Below, piece by piece: positions 17,779 to 26,402 of a stretch of 49,048 bases of DNA. The first letter of the stretch is position 1. Each line of letters opens with the position of its first letter. The notes beneath the pieces were generated by a model, which saw nothing but the letters and a program-made list of their open reading frames with translations, ran no database searches and was not told where the DNA came from. Source of the DNA: an uncultured Collinsella sp. (GTDB taxonomy: Bacteria; Actinomycetota; Coriobacteriia; Coriobacteriales; Coriobacteriaceae); contig UQNB01000004.1 of assembly GCA_900542235.1 (NCBI GenBank), forward strand, positions 1 to 49,048, given 5' to 3'. The position numbers and the translations under genes were made by a program.

Positions 17779-19173
17779 TTACTTCTTGCTCTCGGGCAGG
17801 ACCAGATCCACGGCAGCGTCCTTGGCAGCATCGATGTGCTGAGCCACGACCGGCGTCTGCGGAAGGATCAGGTTAAGGACAATGGCCATGATGGCGGTGG
17901 GGGTTACGGCATTGGAGCCGATGACGGTGGACACCCAGGCGGGCATACCCTCGCCGGCAAGGCAACCGCTGGCCATCCAGATACCCAGGCCAAAGACGAC
18001 GGAGGTACCGACGATGGTGGTCGTGCGTTGCGTGAGACCCTCGCGGGTGAACATGCGCACGCCGTTCATGGTGATGGTGCCAAAGACGCCGACGGTCGCG
18101 CCGCCGATGACGGGCTGCGGAATAGCGGAAAGGACGGCAGAGAGCTGCGGGAACAAACCAGCGATGGCAAAGACGGCCGCGATGATCACAAAGACCCACT
18201 TGTTGACGACCTTGTTGGAGCAGATGATGCCCACGTTCTGGCCAAGGGCGCTGGTGGGAAGACCGCCCAGCAGGCCGCCGACCATAGAGGTGAGGCCCTG
18301 GGACACGATAGCGCCGGAGAGCTCGCGCTCGGTGGGCATACGGTCGATGGAACCCAGGCAGGCGGCGGAGACGTCGCCGATAACCTGAATGGCGACCATG
18401 GGGAACACGACGGCGAGGGTAATGCAGACCTCGGGATCAAACTCGAGCGCGTAGGGCATGAGCTTGGGAAGGGCGAAGACCTGAGCGGTGGCGACGCTGG
18501 AGAAGTCGATCATGCCAAAGGGAATCGAAACGATCATGCCAACGATCATGCCAAAGAACACGGATCCCAGCTTGAGCGTGCCCTTGCCAAAGTTGGCGAG
18601 CGCAAAGACCACGGCGAAGGTGATAAGAGCGACGCACCAGGCCTGCGGGGTACCCCACAGCGGCGTACCCATACCGCCGGCCATATACTTGACGGCCGTG
18701 GGATACAGCGAAACGCCGATGGAGAAGATGACCGTACCGGTCACGACGGGCGGGAACAGCCACTTGATCTTGCTGTAGGCCAGACCAAAGAGGACCGCGA
18801 CGGCGCCGCCGACGATCTCGCCGCCCAGCAGCGCACCAAAGCTAAAGCCCGAGGCACCCATGGCCTGCAGAGCCGGCAGGAACGCGAACGAAACGCCCAT
18901 GACGATGGGCAGGCCGCCGCCGATGCGACGGAAGGGAGCGAAGGCCTGAAGGGCCGTATCGATCGCCGAAAGAATGAGCGCGACCTGGATGATGTCGGTG
19001 CTCTGCTGGCTATTAAAGCCGTAGACGCCGGCCATGATGACCGCCGGCGTGATGATACCGGCAAACGAAGCCAGCACGTGCTGAAGGGCACACGGAATCA
19101 TTTCCTTAACGGGAGGCATGCCCTCGCGAGTGAACAGGGCTTCAGTGCCGTTCTTAACCGTCTCCTGGGCCAT
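17779..19173 (-). CDS. NCS2-family xanthine/uric acid permease
   Basis: This 464-residue membrane protein belongs to the nucleobase:cation symporter-2 family, with about 12-14 hydrophobic segments. The family signature around ALQHVLASFAG occurs near residue 30, and the QN motif appears as SALGQNVGIICSNKVV. It imports xanthine, uric acid or a related purine with protons or sodium. It is the first gene of the minus-strand purine operon, 196 bp ahead of ssnA, and is divergent from the YheO-like regulator. The ribosome-binding site is weak (GGAGG-like at a distance). Substrate is inferred from the neighbours; family assignment is clear. Confidence 0.92.
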   Translation of the reverse strand: MAQETVKNGTEALFTREGMPPVKEMIPCALQHVLASFAGIITPAVIMAGVYGFNSQQSTDIIQVALILSAIDTALQAFAPFRRIGGGLPIVMGVSFAFLPALQAMGASGFSFGALLGGEIVGGAVAVLFGLAYSKIKWLFPPVVTGTVIFSIGVSLYPTAVKYMAGGMGTPLWGTPQAWCVALITFAVVFALANFGKGTLKLGSVFFGMIVGMIVSIPFGMIDFSSVATAQVFALPKLMPYALEFDPEVCITLAVVFPMVAIQVIGDVSAACLGSIDRMPTERELSGAIVSQGLTSMVGGLLGGLPTSALGQNVGIICSNKVVNKWVFVIIAAVFAIAGLFPQLSAVLSAIPQPVIGGATVGVFGTITMNGVRMFTREGLTQRTTTIVGTSVVFGLGIWMASGCLAGEGMPAWVSTVIGSNAVTPTAIMAIVLNLILPQTPVVAQHIDAAKDAAVDLVLPESKK

Positions 19174-19525
19174 TTGACCACCAATCCTCGAAGTAGTTGT
19201 TTTCGCATCTAACGCTCTATTGTGACGCAGTGCGGGGTTGAGGTTGTGCCTTCGGTGAATATCGTATTAAAGATGATTCTCATTCTCAATAATAATTTTT
19301 TGTTATCAGACTATTCTTCAGCCGAGATAATGCATTTCCGCAGGTCAGGAAAGTGTCTGGTCAAAATAACATCTAACTTTCCTTTTGGTCGACCGTTTAC
19401 CGCCAATATCCTACCGTTCGTCTGTATTACGCAATGTACCTGCGGATATACGAGATGAAGAGCAGCGTGTTACCATGAGAAAAAATTGTTATGAACATTT
19501 CCGATTTCACCCAAAGGAGTTGCCC
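19174..19525. promoter_or_regulatory. Divergent promoter region of the purine operon with a Fur-box-like site
   Basis: This 352-bp AT-rich region separates the permease and the regulator. At 19269-19287 the minus strand reads GAGAATGAGAATCATCTTT, which matches 14 of 19 positions of the classical Fur box. A GTG for the regulator at 19526 is preceded by AAAGGAG. No other gene is visible. Promoter elements for both directions are likely here but cannot be fixed by eye. Confidence 0.5.
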
Positions 19526-20182
19526 GTGAACGAGACCGTACGCCGCTTTTTGCCGATGGTCGATTTCCTGGAGCAGATACTCGGTAAGAACAGCGAAATC
19601 GTGCTGCACGATTTCTCGGATCCCGACCACGCCATCGTCGATATTCGCAACGGCATCGTGAGCGGCCGTAAGATCGGCGGTCCTGCCACCGATCTGGCGC
19701 TCAAGATCATGCACGATCCCAAGTATCGCGACCTGCCGTTTATTACGGGCTACGAGGGCCGCGGCGCCGGCGGCAAAACGCTGGAGTCGGCGACGTACTT
19801 TATCCGCGAGGATAACGAGATCGTCGGTATGCTCTGCGTCAACACTGACCTCTCGACCGTGCGCTCCATCAACACCATGGCGCAGCAGCTCATGGCATGC
19901 TTCGACGCGGCGCCGACGCGCACGGAGCCCGCCCCTATCGAGGTCGAAAGCCTTTCGGAGTCCACGCAGGAGCTCATCGACCGCAGCATTGCCGAGTTGC
20001 TGAGCGCGCGCGGGCTGGATGTAGCGTCGCTTGGTCAGAGCGACCGCGTGGACGTCATTCGCCACCTCAACGGCAACGGGGTGTTCATGCTCAAGGGCGC
20101 TGTGGCCTGCGCCGCCACCGCGCTGGGCATTTCGGAGCCCAGCGTATACCGCTACCTGCAAAAAGTCCGCAAGGAAGGCTAA
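19526..20182 (+). CDS. YheO/DauR-like PAS-HTH transcriptional regulator
   Basis: The 218-residue protein starts at a GTG with AAAGGAG 6 nt upstream; the frame is open further upstream but has no better start. The N-terminal YheO-like PAS domain is recognisable from the region around EIVLHDF. The C-terminal HTH_22 domain contains DVIRHLNGNGVFMLKGAV and SEPSVYRYLQKVR as the recognition helix. Length is typical for the family. It is divergent from the purine permease, so it probably controls the xdh-ygfK-ssnA operon, with the PAS domain sensing a purine or related ligand. That role is inferred from position. A strong terminator follows. Confidence 0.88.
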   Translation: MNETVRRFLPMVDFLEQILGKNSEIVLHDFSDPDHAIVDIRNGIVSGRKIGGPATDLALKIMHDPKYRDLPFITGYEGRGAGGKTLESATYFIREDNEIVGMLCVNTDLSTVRSINTMAQQLMACFDAAPTRTEPAPIEVESLSESTQELIDRSIAELLSARGLDVASLGQSDRVDVIRHLNGNGVFMLKGAVACAATALGISEPSVYRYLQKVRKEG

Positions 20183-20236
20183 ACGTGATCCCTTGGGGAC
20201 GAAGGGAAACGGATCATTTTTGTCGCATCGCTTGAC

Positions 20237-20275
20237 AAAAGACCCTGCAGCTCGCACGCGCTGCAGGGTCTTTTT
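20237..20275. terminator. Bidirectional terminator between regulator and ridA
   Basis: GACCCTGCAG (20241-20250) pairs exactly with CTGCAGGGTC (20261-20270), flanked by AAAA on the left and TTTTT on the right. It can stop both the regulator and the converging ridA transcript. Confidence 0.92.
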
Positions 20276-20304
20276 GCATGTCATGTTTAGTTGTTACCAA
20301 CACC

Positions 20305-20682
20305 TTAGAGAGCGGCGACAACCTCGATCTCGACCAGACCGCCAGCCGGAAGGGCGGCAACCTGGAAAGCGCTGCGCGCGGGGAACGGAGCCTCGAACTT
20401 GGAGGCGTAAATCTCGTTCACGGCGGCAAAGTCGGCGATGTCGGCCAGGTAGACCGTGGTCTTGACGACATCGGCAAACGTGGCGCCGGCAGCGGTCAGC
20501 AGAGCCTCGACGTTGGCGAGGGACTGCTTGGCCTGGGCCTCGACACCCTCGGGCAGCTTGCCGGTCGCGGGATCGATGCCCAGCTGGCCGGACAGAAACA
20601 CCATGTTGCCAGTCTGGATACCGGGGGAATACGGGCCGATGGCTGCGGGTGCGTTATCGGAAGACACGACGGTCTTGCTCAT
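20305..20682 (-). CDS. ridA: RidA family reactive imine/enamine deaminase
   Basis: RidA hydrolyses reactive enamine or imine intermediates released by PLP enzymes. The protein is 125 residues from the ATG at 20682, which has AAGGAG 6 nt upstream. It shows the family signature PYSPGIQTGNMVFLSGQLG and the C-terminal RSAFQVAALPAGGLVEIEVVA, with the conserved arginine of the active site. The longer open frame to 20835 is not supported. It lies beside the purine cluster, converging with the regulator gene. RidA-like proteins often accompany nitrogen catabolism genes, so a link to the purine pathway is possible, but this one has its own spacer and probably its own promoter. Confidence 0.93.
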   Translation of the reverse strand: MSKTVVSSDNAPAAIGPYSPGIQTGNMVFLSGQLGIDPATGKLPEGVEAQAKQSLANVEALLTAAGATFADVVKTTVYLADIADFAAVNEIYASKFEAPFPARSAFQVAALPAGGLVEIEVVAAL

Positions 20683-20980
20683 GTTTTTCTCCTTACAAGT
20701 AAAAGGGAACGGGAGCGCGGCGTTCACACCGGGAGGCACAGTTCGGTCTGAACACCGCGCTTGATTGGGATAGTACTCAAGGTTTCCGCGCGATGCAAGA
20801 TTATTATCACGTTGCGAGAATATTTTATCGCCCAACGGTTTCCCCGGACCGCTGAACGGTTCTCATGTGAAGCAGCCAGTCCAAGCTGCTGAAGACTTTA
20901 TCCCGCTTAGAGCACGGGTATCGCCTGCCGCGATGACACCACTATACTTTTGAGTATCTGAGCATTTTGAAAGGCAGGAT
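20683..20980. other. Divergent intergenic region between ridA and the U32 gene
   Basis: This 298-bp spacer holds the ridA ribosome-binding site and, on the plus strand, a TATACT hexamer (20943-20948) that may be the -10 element of the U32 gene. No reading frame is convincing. Confidence 0.4.
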
Positions 20981-23476
20981 ATGACCGCAACCGCCAGTCG
21001 AACCACCAACCGTAGACCCGAGCTCTTGGCCCCCGCCGGAGGCCCGGAGCCCTTCGCCGCCGCACTCGCTGCCGGGGCAGACGCCATCTACTGCGGCATG
21101 GGCAGCTTCAACGCCCGCCGCAAGGCAACGAACTTTACCGACGAGGCCTTTGAGCAGGCCTGCCGCGCTGCACACCTGGCCGGCTCGCGCGTCTACGTCA
21201 CGGTCAACATCGTCATCAAGCAGTCCGAGATGGCCGATGCGTTGCAACTCATCCATCGCTGCTCCACGCTGGGCGCCGATGCCTTCATCATCCAGGACTG
21301 GGGTCTGTTCTTTGAGGTCAAGCGCACGATGCCCGGCATCGAGACGCACATCTCAACCCAGGCGAACATCCATGACGACCGCGGAACCATCTGGTGCCGC
21401 GAGCAGGGCGCCGACCGCGTGACCCTCTCGCGCGAGCTCTCCATCGACGAGATCGCCGCCATCCACGACGCCGCGCCCGATGTCGACCTCGAGGTCTTTA
21501 GCCACGGTGCCATCTGCTTTTGCTACTCGGGTCTGTGCCTGCTGTCGAGCTTTGCCATGGCGGGCCGCTCGGCCAACCGCGGCATGTGCGCCCAGCCCTG
21601 CCGCCTGCCCTACGAGCTGATCGACGAGAACGGCCGCACGCTCTCCCCCGCCGGTCGCGAGCGCGCGCTGTGCCCGCGTGACACCAACACTTCGCAGCTT
21701 GTTCGCCGTCTGTATGACGCCGGCGCCGCATCGCTCAAGCTCGAGGGCCGCATGAAGGCTCCCGATTACGTGTATTCCATCGTCGACGTGTATCGTCATC
21801 AGATTGACGATATGCTGGCCGATGTTTCGACCTCTAAGGACGAGGAAGCCGCCCGTCAGCGCCAGCTCAAGCGCTGCTTTAACCGTGACTTTACGCACGC
21901 CTACCAAGACGGCACCTCGGGTGACGAGATGATGAGTTACGAGCGCTCCAACAACCGCGGCCAGATCGTGGGCACGGTGCTCGGCAGCCGCCTGACCAAC
22001 CGCGATGTGCGCGGGCTCAAACCCGACGACCGCCGTCGCCGCGCCGCCATCGCCCGCATTGAGTTGTTTGAGCCCGTGGGCAAGGGCGACCTGCTGGAGC
22101 TTCGCCACGACGATGAGTTCGACCAGTTCCTGACCACCATCGCCGCCGATGATGCCGCTGCCGGCGATGTTATCGAGTGTCGCGTGCCCCGTAGCATGCC
22201 CGAGGGCTGCCGCGTGCGCGTGATTCGAAGCCAGCGCGCTATTGACGCTGCCAGCGCCGCGCTCAAGCGCGATGTGCTGCGCCGCCGAGCTGTTGATGTA
22301 TCCGTCGTGGCGCGCCTGGGCGAGCCGTTTGCCGTCACACTCACCTGCTGCGACGACCTCACACTCACCGCCACCGCCACGGGCTTCACCGTCGAGGCCG
22401 CCAAGACCCGTGCGGTCGAGGCGTCCGATCTGGTTGAGCACGTCGGGCGCATGGGCTCCTCTCCCTTTGAGGCCGCGAGCTTTGACGTGGCCCTCGACGA
22501 GAGTTGCGGCATGGGCTTTTCCGCCGTGCACAAGGTGCGCGCCGCCGCTTGTAAGGCGCTGGAAGAGGCCATTCTGGCACCGTATGAGGAGCGCGCCCGC
22601 ACGCTCGAGCTACCGGCGACTGTCACCAATGATTCCCGCCCCGCGCCCGAGCACTACCGCGATGAGCCGCAGATCTGCGCTACCGTCACCTCGCTCGAGG
22701 CCGCCGAGGCCGCTCGCGCGGAGGGTGCAACGCGCATCTACATGACCACCGACGCGCTCGAGGCTGTCGGACTCTCCCCTGCCGATGCCTTTGAGCAGGG
22801 TATTGTGCCCGCACTCGACGAGGTCTGCCGCGCCGTTGACCACGTCCGCGTTGACCCATGGGTTGTTGCCGGCGCCACGGTCGCTATTGGCAACATCTCT
22901 GAGCTTGCCCTGGCCGCCCAGGTTGGCGCCACGGCCGAGATTCGCTCTTGCCTGCCGGTGCACAACACGCCCTGCATGGAGGCGCTTGCCGAGCGCGGAG
23001 CCGGTGCGTTTTGGCTCTCGCCCGAGATCACGCTCGACGAGATTGTCTCGCTCGGCGCCGCCGCGCCCGCGGCTCTAGGCATCACCGTCTTTGGCCGCCC
23101 GCGCGTCATGACAAGCGAGCATTGCATTCTGCAGGTTGCCAACGGTTGCATCCACGATTGTGCCAGCTGCCGCCTGCGTGCCCGTAAGCTCTCGCTCAAG
23201 AATATCGACGGAAAGGTCATGCCCGTCCGCACCGACATCCACGGCCGCTCTCGCCTGTACGACGCCTACCCCATCGACCTCACACCGCAGGTTCCACAGC
23301 TGCTCGACGCCGGCGTGCGCCGTCTCATGGTGGACGGAACGCTGCTCGAGACGGATGAGGTGGGCCGTGCCGTCGCCCGCGTCCGTCGCGCCGTCGAGGC
23401 CGCGCAGGCCGGTCGCAAGCCCGCCGCCCGCCTGCGCGGCGCCACCTCGGGCTGCATGTTTGTGGGAATTAGCTAA
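20981..23476 (+). CDS. U32 family peptidase-like protein (RlhA/TrhP-related)
   Basis: The 831-residue protein is a long member of the peptidase U32 family. The N-terminal TIM-barrel-like part has ELLAPAGGPEPFAAALAAGA and YCGMGSFNARR. The U32 signature appears as ICFCYSGLCLLSSFAMAGR, followed by NRGMCAQPCR, where the conserved cysteines could bind a cofactor. A second, C-terminal repeat region ends with CIHDCASCRLRARKLS. Family members include RlhA and TrhP, which help hydroxylate RNA bases, and collagenase-like PrtC. RNA modification is therefore more likely than proteolysis, which agrees with the RluA-type gene 15 bp downstream. The start has AAAGGCAGGA upstream. Confidence 0.85.
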   Translation: MTATASRTTNRRPELLAPAGGPEPFAAALAAGADAIYCGMGSFNARRKATNFTDEAFEQACRAAHLAGSRVYVTVNIVIKQSEMADALQLIHRCSTLGADAFIIQDWGLFFEVKRTMPGIETHISTQANIHDDRGTIWCREQGADRVTLSRELSIDEIAAIHDAAPDVDLEVFSHGAICFCYSGLCLLSSFAMAGRSANRGMCAQPCRLPYELIDENGRTLSPAGRERALCPRDTNTSQLVRRLYDAGAASLKLEGRMKAPDYVYSIVDVYRHQIDDMLADVSTSKDEEAARQRQLKRCFNRDFTHAYQDGTSGDEMMSYERSNNRGQIVGTVLGSRLTNRDVRGLKPDDRRRRAAIARIELFEPVGKGDLLELRHDDEFDQFLTTIAADDAAAGDVIECRVPRSMPEGCRVRVIRSQRAIDAASAALKRDVLRRRAVDVSVVARLGEPFAVTLTCCDDLTLTATATGFTVEAAKTRAVEASDLVEHVGRMGSSPFEAASFDVALDESCGMGFSAVHKVRAAACKALEEAILAPYEERARTLELPATVTNDSRPAPEHYRDEPQICATVTSLEAAEAARAEGATRIYMTTDALEAVGLSPADAFEQGIVPALDEVCRAVDHVRVDPWVVAGATVAIGNISELALAAQVGATAEIRSCLPVHNTPCMEALAERGAGAFWLSPEITLDEIVSLGAAAPAALGITVFGRPRVMTSEHCILQVANGCIHDCASCRLRARKLSLKNIDGKVMPVRTDIHGRSRLYDAYPIDLTPQVPQLLDAGVRRLMVDGTLLETDEVGRAVARVRRAVEAAQAGRKPAARLRGATSGCMFVGIS

Positions 23477-23491
23477 CCGAAAGGCTTACAC

Positions 23492-24151
23492 GTGAACGAA
23501 GAACCTCAAGTCCTCTATTGCGACGCCTGGCTCATGGCCATCGACAAGACCGCCGGCATGATCGTCCACGGCGACGGCACCGGCGAGCGCACGCTCACCG
23601 ACTACGCCAGCGACCTGCTGCTGGCGATGGGCGACGGCTTTGCCGCGACCGACATGCAGCCGCTCAACCGCTTGGACCGTGACACCACCGGCGTGGTGCT
23701 GTTCTCACTCGACAAGCAGACGCAGCCCGCCTTTGACCAGATGATCATCGACCACGCGTTCGAAAAGCACTACCTGGCGCTCGCCGAGGGCAAGATCGAC
23801 TGGAACGAAAAGCTCATCGACAAGCCCATCGCCCGCGACCGCCACGATAGCCGCAAGATGCGCGTTGGCGCCAGCGGCAAGCCGTCTCAAACGCGCGTGA
23901 AGGTGCTCAAGCGTCTTAAGAGCCGCCGCGGCCTGCCCACGCGCTCGTATATTGATGTCGAGCTGCTCACCGGCCGCAAACACCAGATTCGCGTGCACCT
24001 GGCAAGCGAGCGCCATCCCCTGGTTGGCGACGACCTGTACGGCACGCCGCGCCCCTGTGGATTGATGCTCCACGCCCACAGCGTGTCCTTTACGCATCCC
24101 GTAACCGGCGAGCACATCCACATCGAAGCCCCCTGCCCCTGGGAGCCCTAA
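23492..24151 (+). CDS. RluA-family pseudouridine synthase
   Basis: The 219-residue enzyme isomerises uridine to pseudouridine in rRNA or tRNA. The catalytic motif is NRLDRDTTG, with the active aspartate in the second D of RLDRD. GRKHQIRVHLA, later in the protein, is the second family signature. No S4 domain is seen, so it is a short member. The GTG start at 23492 has GAAAGG 7 nt upstream and follows the U32 gene by 15 bp, suggesting co-transcription of two RNA modification genes. The stop codon merges into a hairpin repeat (24151-24190) that probably serves as terminator. Confidence 0.92.
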   Translation: MNEEPQVLYCDAWLMAIDKTAGMIVHGDGTGERTLTDYASDLLLAMGDGFAATDMQPLNRLDRDTTGVVLFSLDKQTQPAFDQMIIDHAFEKHYLALAEGKIDWNEKLIDKPIARDRHDSRKMRVGASGKPSQTRVKVLKRLKSRRGLPTRSYIDVELLTGRKHQIRVHLASERHPLVGDDLYGTPRPCGLMLHAHSVSFTHPVTGEHIHIEAPCPWEP

Positions 24152-24190
24152 ACCACCACAAAGGGGACAAGCACCTTTATGGTGGTTTTG
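24151..24190 (+). terminator. Hairpin repeat, copy 1 (terminator-like)
   Basis: ACCACCA (24152-24158) pairs with TGGTGGT (24180-24186) and TTTTG follows. An inner AAAGG/CCTTT stem extends the hairpin. A second copy of the 40-nt element, differing at a handful of positions, lies at 24521-24560. The core contains GGGGAC, a motif shared with other spacers in the window. Confidence 0.7.
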
Positions 24191-24219
24191 CCGCAATGGC
24201 TCAGCCGCGGTCCCAAAAC

Positions 24220-24436
24220 GTCTCGATCTGTAACAGTTAGAACCCATTTTCCGGTCTATCTGTTACAGATCGAGACATTCGAATCCCCTCAAGGGAATAA
24301 TCTCAATCTGTAACAGTAACTCGGCAAAATCAGTCCCAGATGTTACAGATTGAGACAAAGGGGCGGCGCGGTTCGTAAGTATCTCGATCTGTAACATCTA
24401 GCCTGCTTTTAACGGTCTGGTTGTTACAGATTTAGA
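24220..24436. repeat. Array of six alternating 15-bp half-sites at 40-bp steps
   Basis: The half-site TCTCGATCTGTAACA occurs six times, with orientation alternating at every copy. Starts are 24221 (+), 24261 (-), 24301 (+), 24341 (-), 24382 (+) and 24422 (-), so the step is 40-41 bp. Adjacent pairs form long inverted repeats: the first is 17 bp and perfect, the second 15 bp and perfect, the third has two mismatches. No reading frame explains it. Confidence 0.92.
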
Positions 24437-24452
24437 TAAACCGGTAGACAAC

Positions 24453-24489
24453 AAAAGCGGCAACGCCCGTAATGGACGTTGCCGCTTTT
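24453..24489. terminator. Bidirectional terminator between rluA-type gene and deoR-type gene
   Basis: AAAAGCGGCAACG (24453-24465) pairs exactly with CGTTGCCGCTTTT (24477-24489), giving a 13-bp stem with A and T tracts at the two ends. It lies between two converging genes. Confidence 0.9.
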
Positions 24490-24520
24490 CTATTGAGAAA
24501 ACTACTCAGTTTTCATTACT

Positions 24521-24560
24521 AACCACCACAATGGGGACGGGCACCTTCGCGGTGGTTTTG
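24521..24560 (-). repeat. Hairpin repeat, copy 2
   Basis: This is the second copy of the 40-nt element at 24151-24190, again starting AACCACCACAA and ending GGTGGTTTTG. It ends 13 bp short of the deoR-type stop codon. The two copies bracket the half-site array and the terminator as direct repeats. Confidence 0.75.
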
Positions 24561-24572
24561 GCCTTCCCGTCG

Positions 24573-25319
24573 CTAGACCGTGACGACGTTGTCCATTGCC
24601 CGGTACTTGGCGGGGACCTCGCCTGCGGTAATAATCGTTGCATCGCGGAAGTCCGCGAACTTGACGGGCGCCACCATGCCAAATTTACTGGCGTCCGAGA
24701 TTACGAAGCGCTTGGCCGTATGGCGCATCGAGATACGCTTTACTTGCGCCTCCTCGATATCGGGCGCCGTGAAGCCCTGCTCGGCGGCAATGCCGTTAGA
24801 GCCCCAAAAGCCGCAGTTGAAGTTGTAACGGTCTAAGGTTGCCAAGGCATCGGGGCCAACGAGCGCCTCGGTCTCGGGTTTGAGCTCGCCGCCCAGCACC
24901 ACGGTACGCATGCCGCGCAAAGCGAGATGCTGAGCATGGAGCACGGAATCAGTCACATAGGTGACACCTTCGAGATGCGGAAGATGCTCGATGAGCCTGA
25001 GCGTCGTCGAACCCGAATCGATGTACACAAAGCTCTCGGGCTCCACCAGCGCCGCCGCACGGGCGCAGATACGTTCCTTGTCGTCGTTATGGAGATCGCT
25101 GCGCTCATTAAGCGTTAGGTCGCGCGTCACGTGCGCGCGCTCAAGGCTCGTCGCCCCACCGTGCACCTTGGCGATACGGTGTGCGCGATTGAGCGTCTGC
25201 AGGTCGCGCCGAATGGTAGACGCCGTCACGCCCAGGGCCTCAGCAAGCTCCGGTACGGTAACCGAGCCCGTCTGCTGCACCATCGACACGATTGCGTTGA
25301 GCCTATCTTCCGCAAGCAT
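24573..25319 (-). CDS. DeoR-family transcriptional regulator
   Basis: The 248-residue protein has an N-terminal DeoR winged helix (TVPELAEALGVTASTIRRDLQ, residues 20-40) and a C-terminal sugar-phosphate sensing domain of the DeoRC type, with YIDSGSTTLRLIEHLP and GGFW-like segments. Length is typical. It lies 3 bp downstream of the Gfo/Idh/MocA oxidoreductase, and its GGAGGAG ribosome-binding site sits inside the end of that gene, so the two are translated together. It may regulate this two-gene operon in response to a phosphorylated sugar; the ligand is unknown. Confidence 0.93.
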   Translation of the reverse strand: MLAEDRLNAIVSMVQQTGSVTVPELAEALGVTASTIRRDLQTLNRAHRIAKVHGGATSLERAHVTRDLTLNERSDLHNDDKERICARAAALVEPESFVYIDSGSTTLRLIEHLPHLEGVTYVTDSVLHAQHLALRGMRTVVLGGELKPETEALVGPDALATLDRYNFNCGFWGSNGIAAEQGFTAPDIEEAQVKRISMRHTAKRFVISDASKFGMVAPVKFADFRDATIITAGEVPAKYRAMDNVVTV

Positions 25320-25322
25320 CGC

Positions 25323-26402
25323 TTACTCCTCCTCGGGGTACACGACTCCCCAATCGGCGCGAAGCTTGGTCATAAGCTCCATAACATCAGAAGCATAATC
25401 CAGAAGCTCGCGCTTGGAGTCGTCGCCGGCAACGGCCTTCTCAAGATCGGCCATCTCATAACACAGGGCGTAAGCCTCGGTGCCTGCGTGGACCTCCTCG
25501 CGGTGGCCGTCCGCAGTCCACACGATGGTCGCGTGATCGGCACGCGGATATTCGTTGACCTCGATGTAGCACTTGTCAAAGCTGATGACCGAGCGCTTGG
25601 GCTGCTTGGAGTGAAGCGTAAGGCTCACGACGCCCAGCTGCTGCTCGGCATTGCGGCAGACGATGCCGCCCGCAACATCGACGCCAGTCTCGCAGGTGTT
25701 GCCTAGAGACACGACCTCGGCGGGCTGGCTCGCCATAAACAGGCGCATGACGGACAGGGCATACACACCAATATCGAGCATGGCACCGCCGGCAAGGTTG
25801 CGATTGTAGAAACGGTTGGTCAGGTCGCCGTACTCCTTGTAGCTACCAAAGTTGAGCTGAGCGAGGTTCATGCGGCCGAACTCGCCGGCATCCATGCGGC
25901 GACGCAGCTCTTGATACAAGGGCATGTGGAGCACCGTGGTAGCGTCCATAAGGACCACGTTGTGCTCGGCGGCAATGGCACGGGCCTCATCGAGTTCAGC
26001 GGAATTGAGGGTAATGGCCTTCTCGCAGAGCACGTGCTTGCCGGCTGCCAGGGCAGCGCGCAGATAGGTGATATGAGTGTTGTGCGGGGTAGTGATGTAG
26101 ACGGCGTCGATGCCAGGATCGGCGTAGAGGTCCTCAACCGTGTCGTAGACCTTCTCGATGCCATACTGCTCGGCAAAAGCCTGAGCCTTGGACGGCGTAC
26201 GGTTGGCGACGCCCGCAAGCTTGCGACCGGCAAGAGCAAGGGACTGAGCCATCTGGTTGGCGATAACGCCGCAACCGATGACGGCCCAATGGAGCTCGGG
26301 AGCCGTAAAAATATCGTCGGGGAACGGCTTGTCCTGGACCGAAGCGAACGCTGCTTTGGCGGCTGCCGCGGCGTCGAGCGGAGCCTGCTTGGAATCTGCC
26401 AT
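25323..26402 (-). CDS. Gfo/Idh/MocA family oxidoreductase
   Basis: This 359-residue NAD(P)-dependent dehydrogenase acts on a sugar, inositol or related polyol. The Rossmann motif is WAVIGCGVIANQMAQSLA, around residues 39-56. The usual EKP motif is present as CEKAIT, with the catalytic lysine conserved region altered at the proline. A long N-terminal extension of about 35 residues rich in alanine precedes the fold. The ATG has GGAGG 6 nt upstream. The DeoR regulator follows in the same operon, which supports a sugar-catabolic role. The substrate is not predictable from sequence. Confidence 0.9.
   Translation of the reverse strand: MADSKQAPLDAAAAAKAAFASVQDKPFPDDIFTAPELHWAVIGCGVIANQMAQSLALAGRKLAGVANRTPSKAQAFAEQYGIEKVYDTVEDLYADPGIDAVYITTPHNTHITYLRAALAAGKHVLCEKAITLNSAELDEARAIAAEHNVVLMDATTVLHMPLYQELRRRMDAGEFGRMNLAQLNFGSYKEYGDLTNRFYNRNLAGGAMLDIGVYALSVMRLFMASQPAEVVSLGNTCETGVDVAGGIVCRNAEQQLGVVSLTLHSKQPKRSVISFDKCYIEVNEYPRADHATIVWTADGHREEVHAGTEAYALCYEMADLEKAVAGDDSKRELLDYASDVMELMTKLRADWGVVYPEEE

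Noticed and set aside
16392..19212. Long plus-strand frames opposite ssnA and the purine permease
   Set aside because: Antisense shadows caused by codon bias; no ribosome-binding site and no domain.
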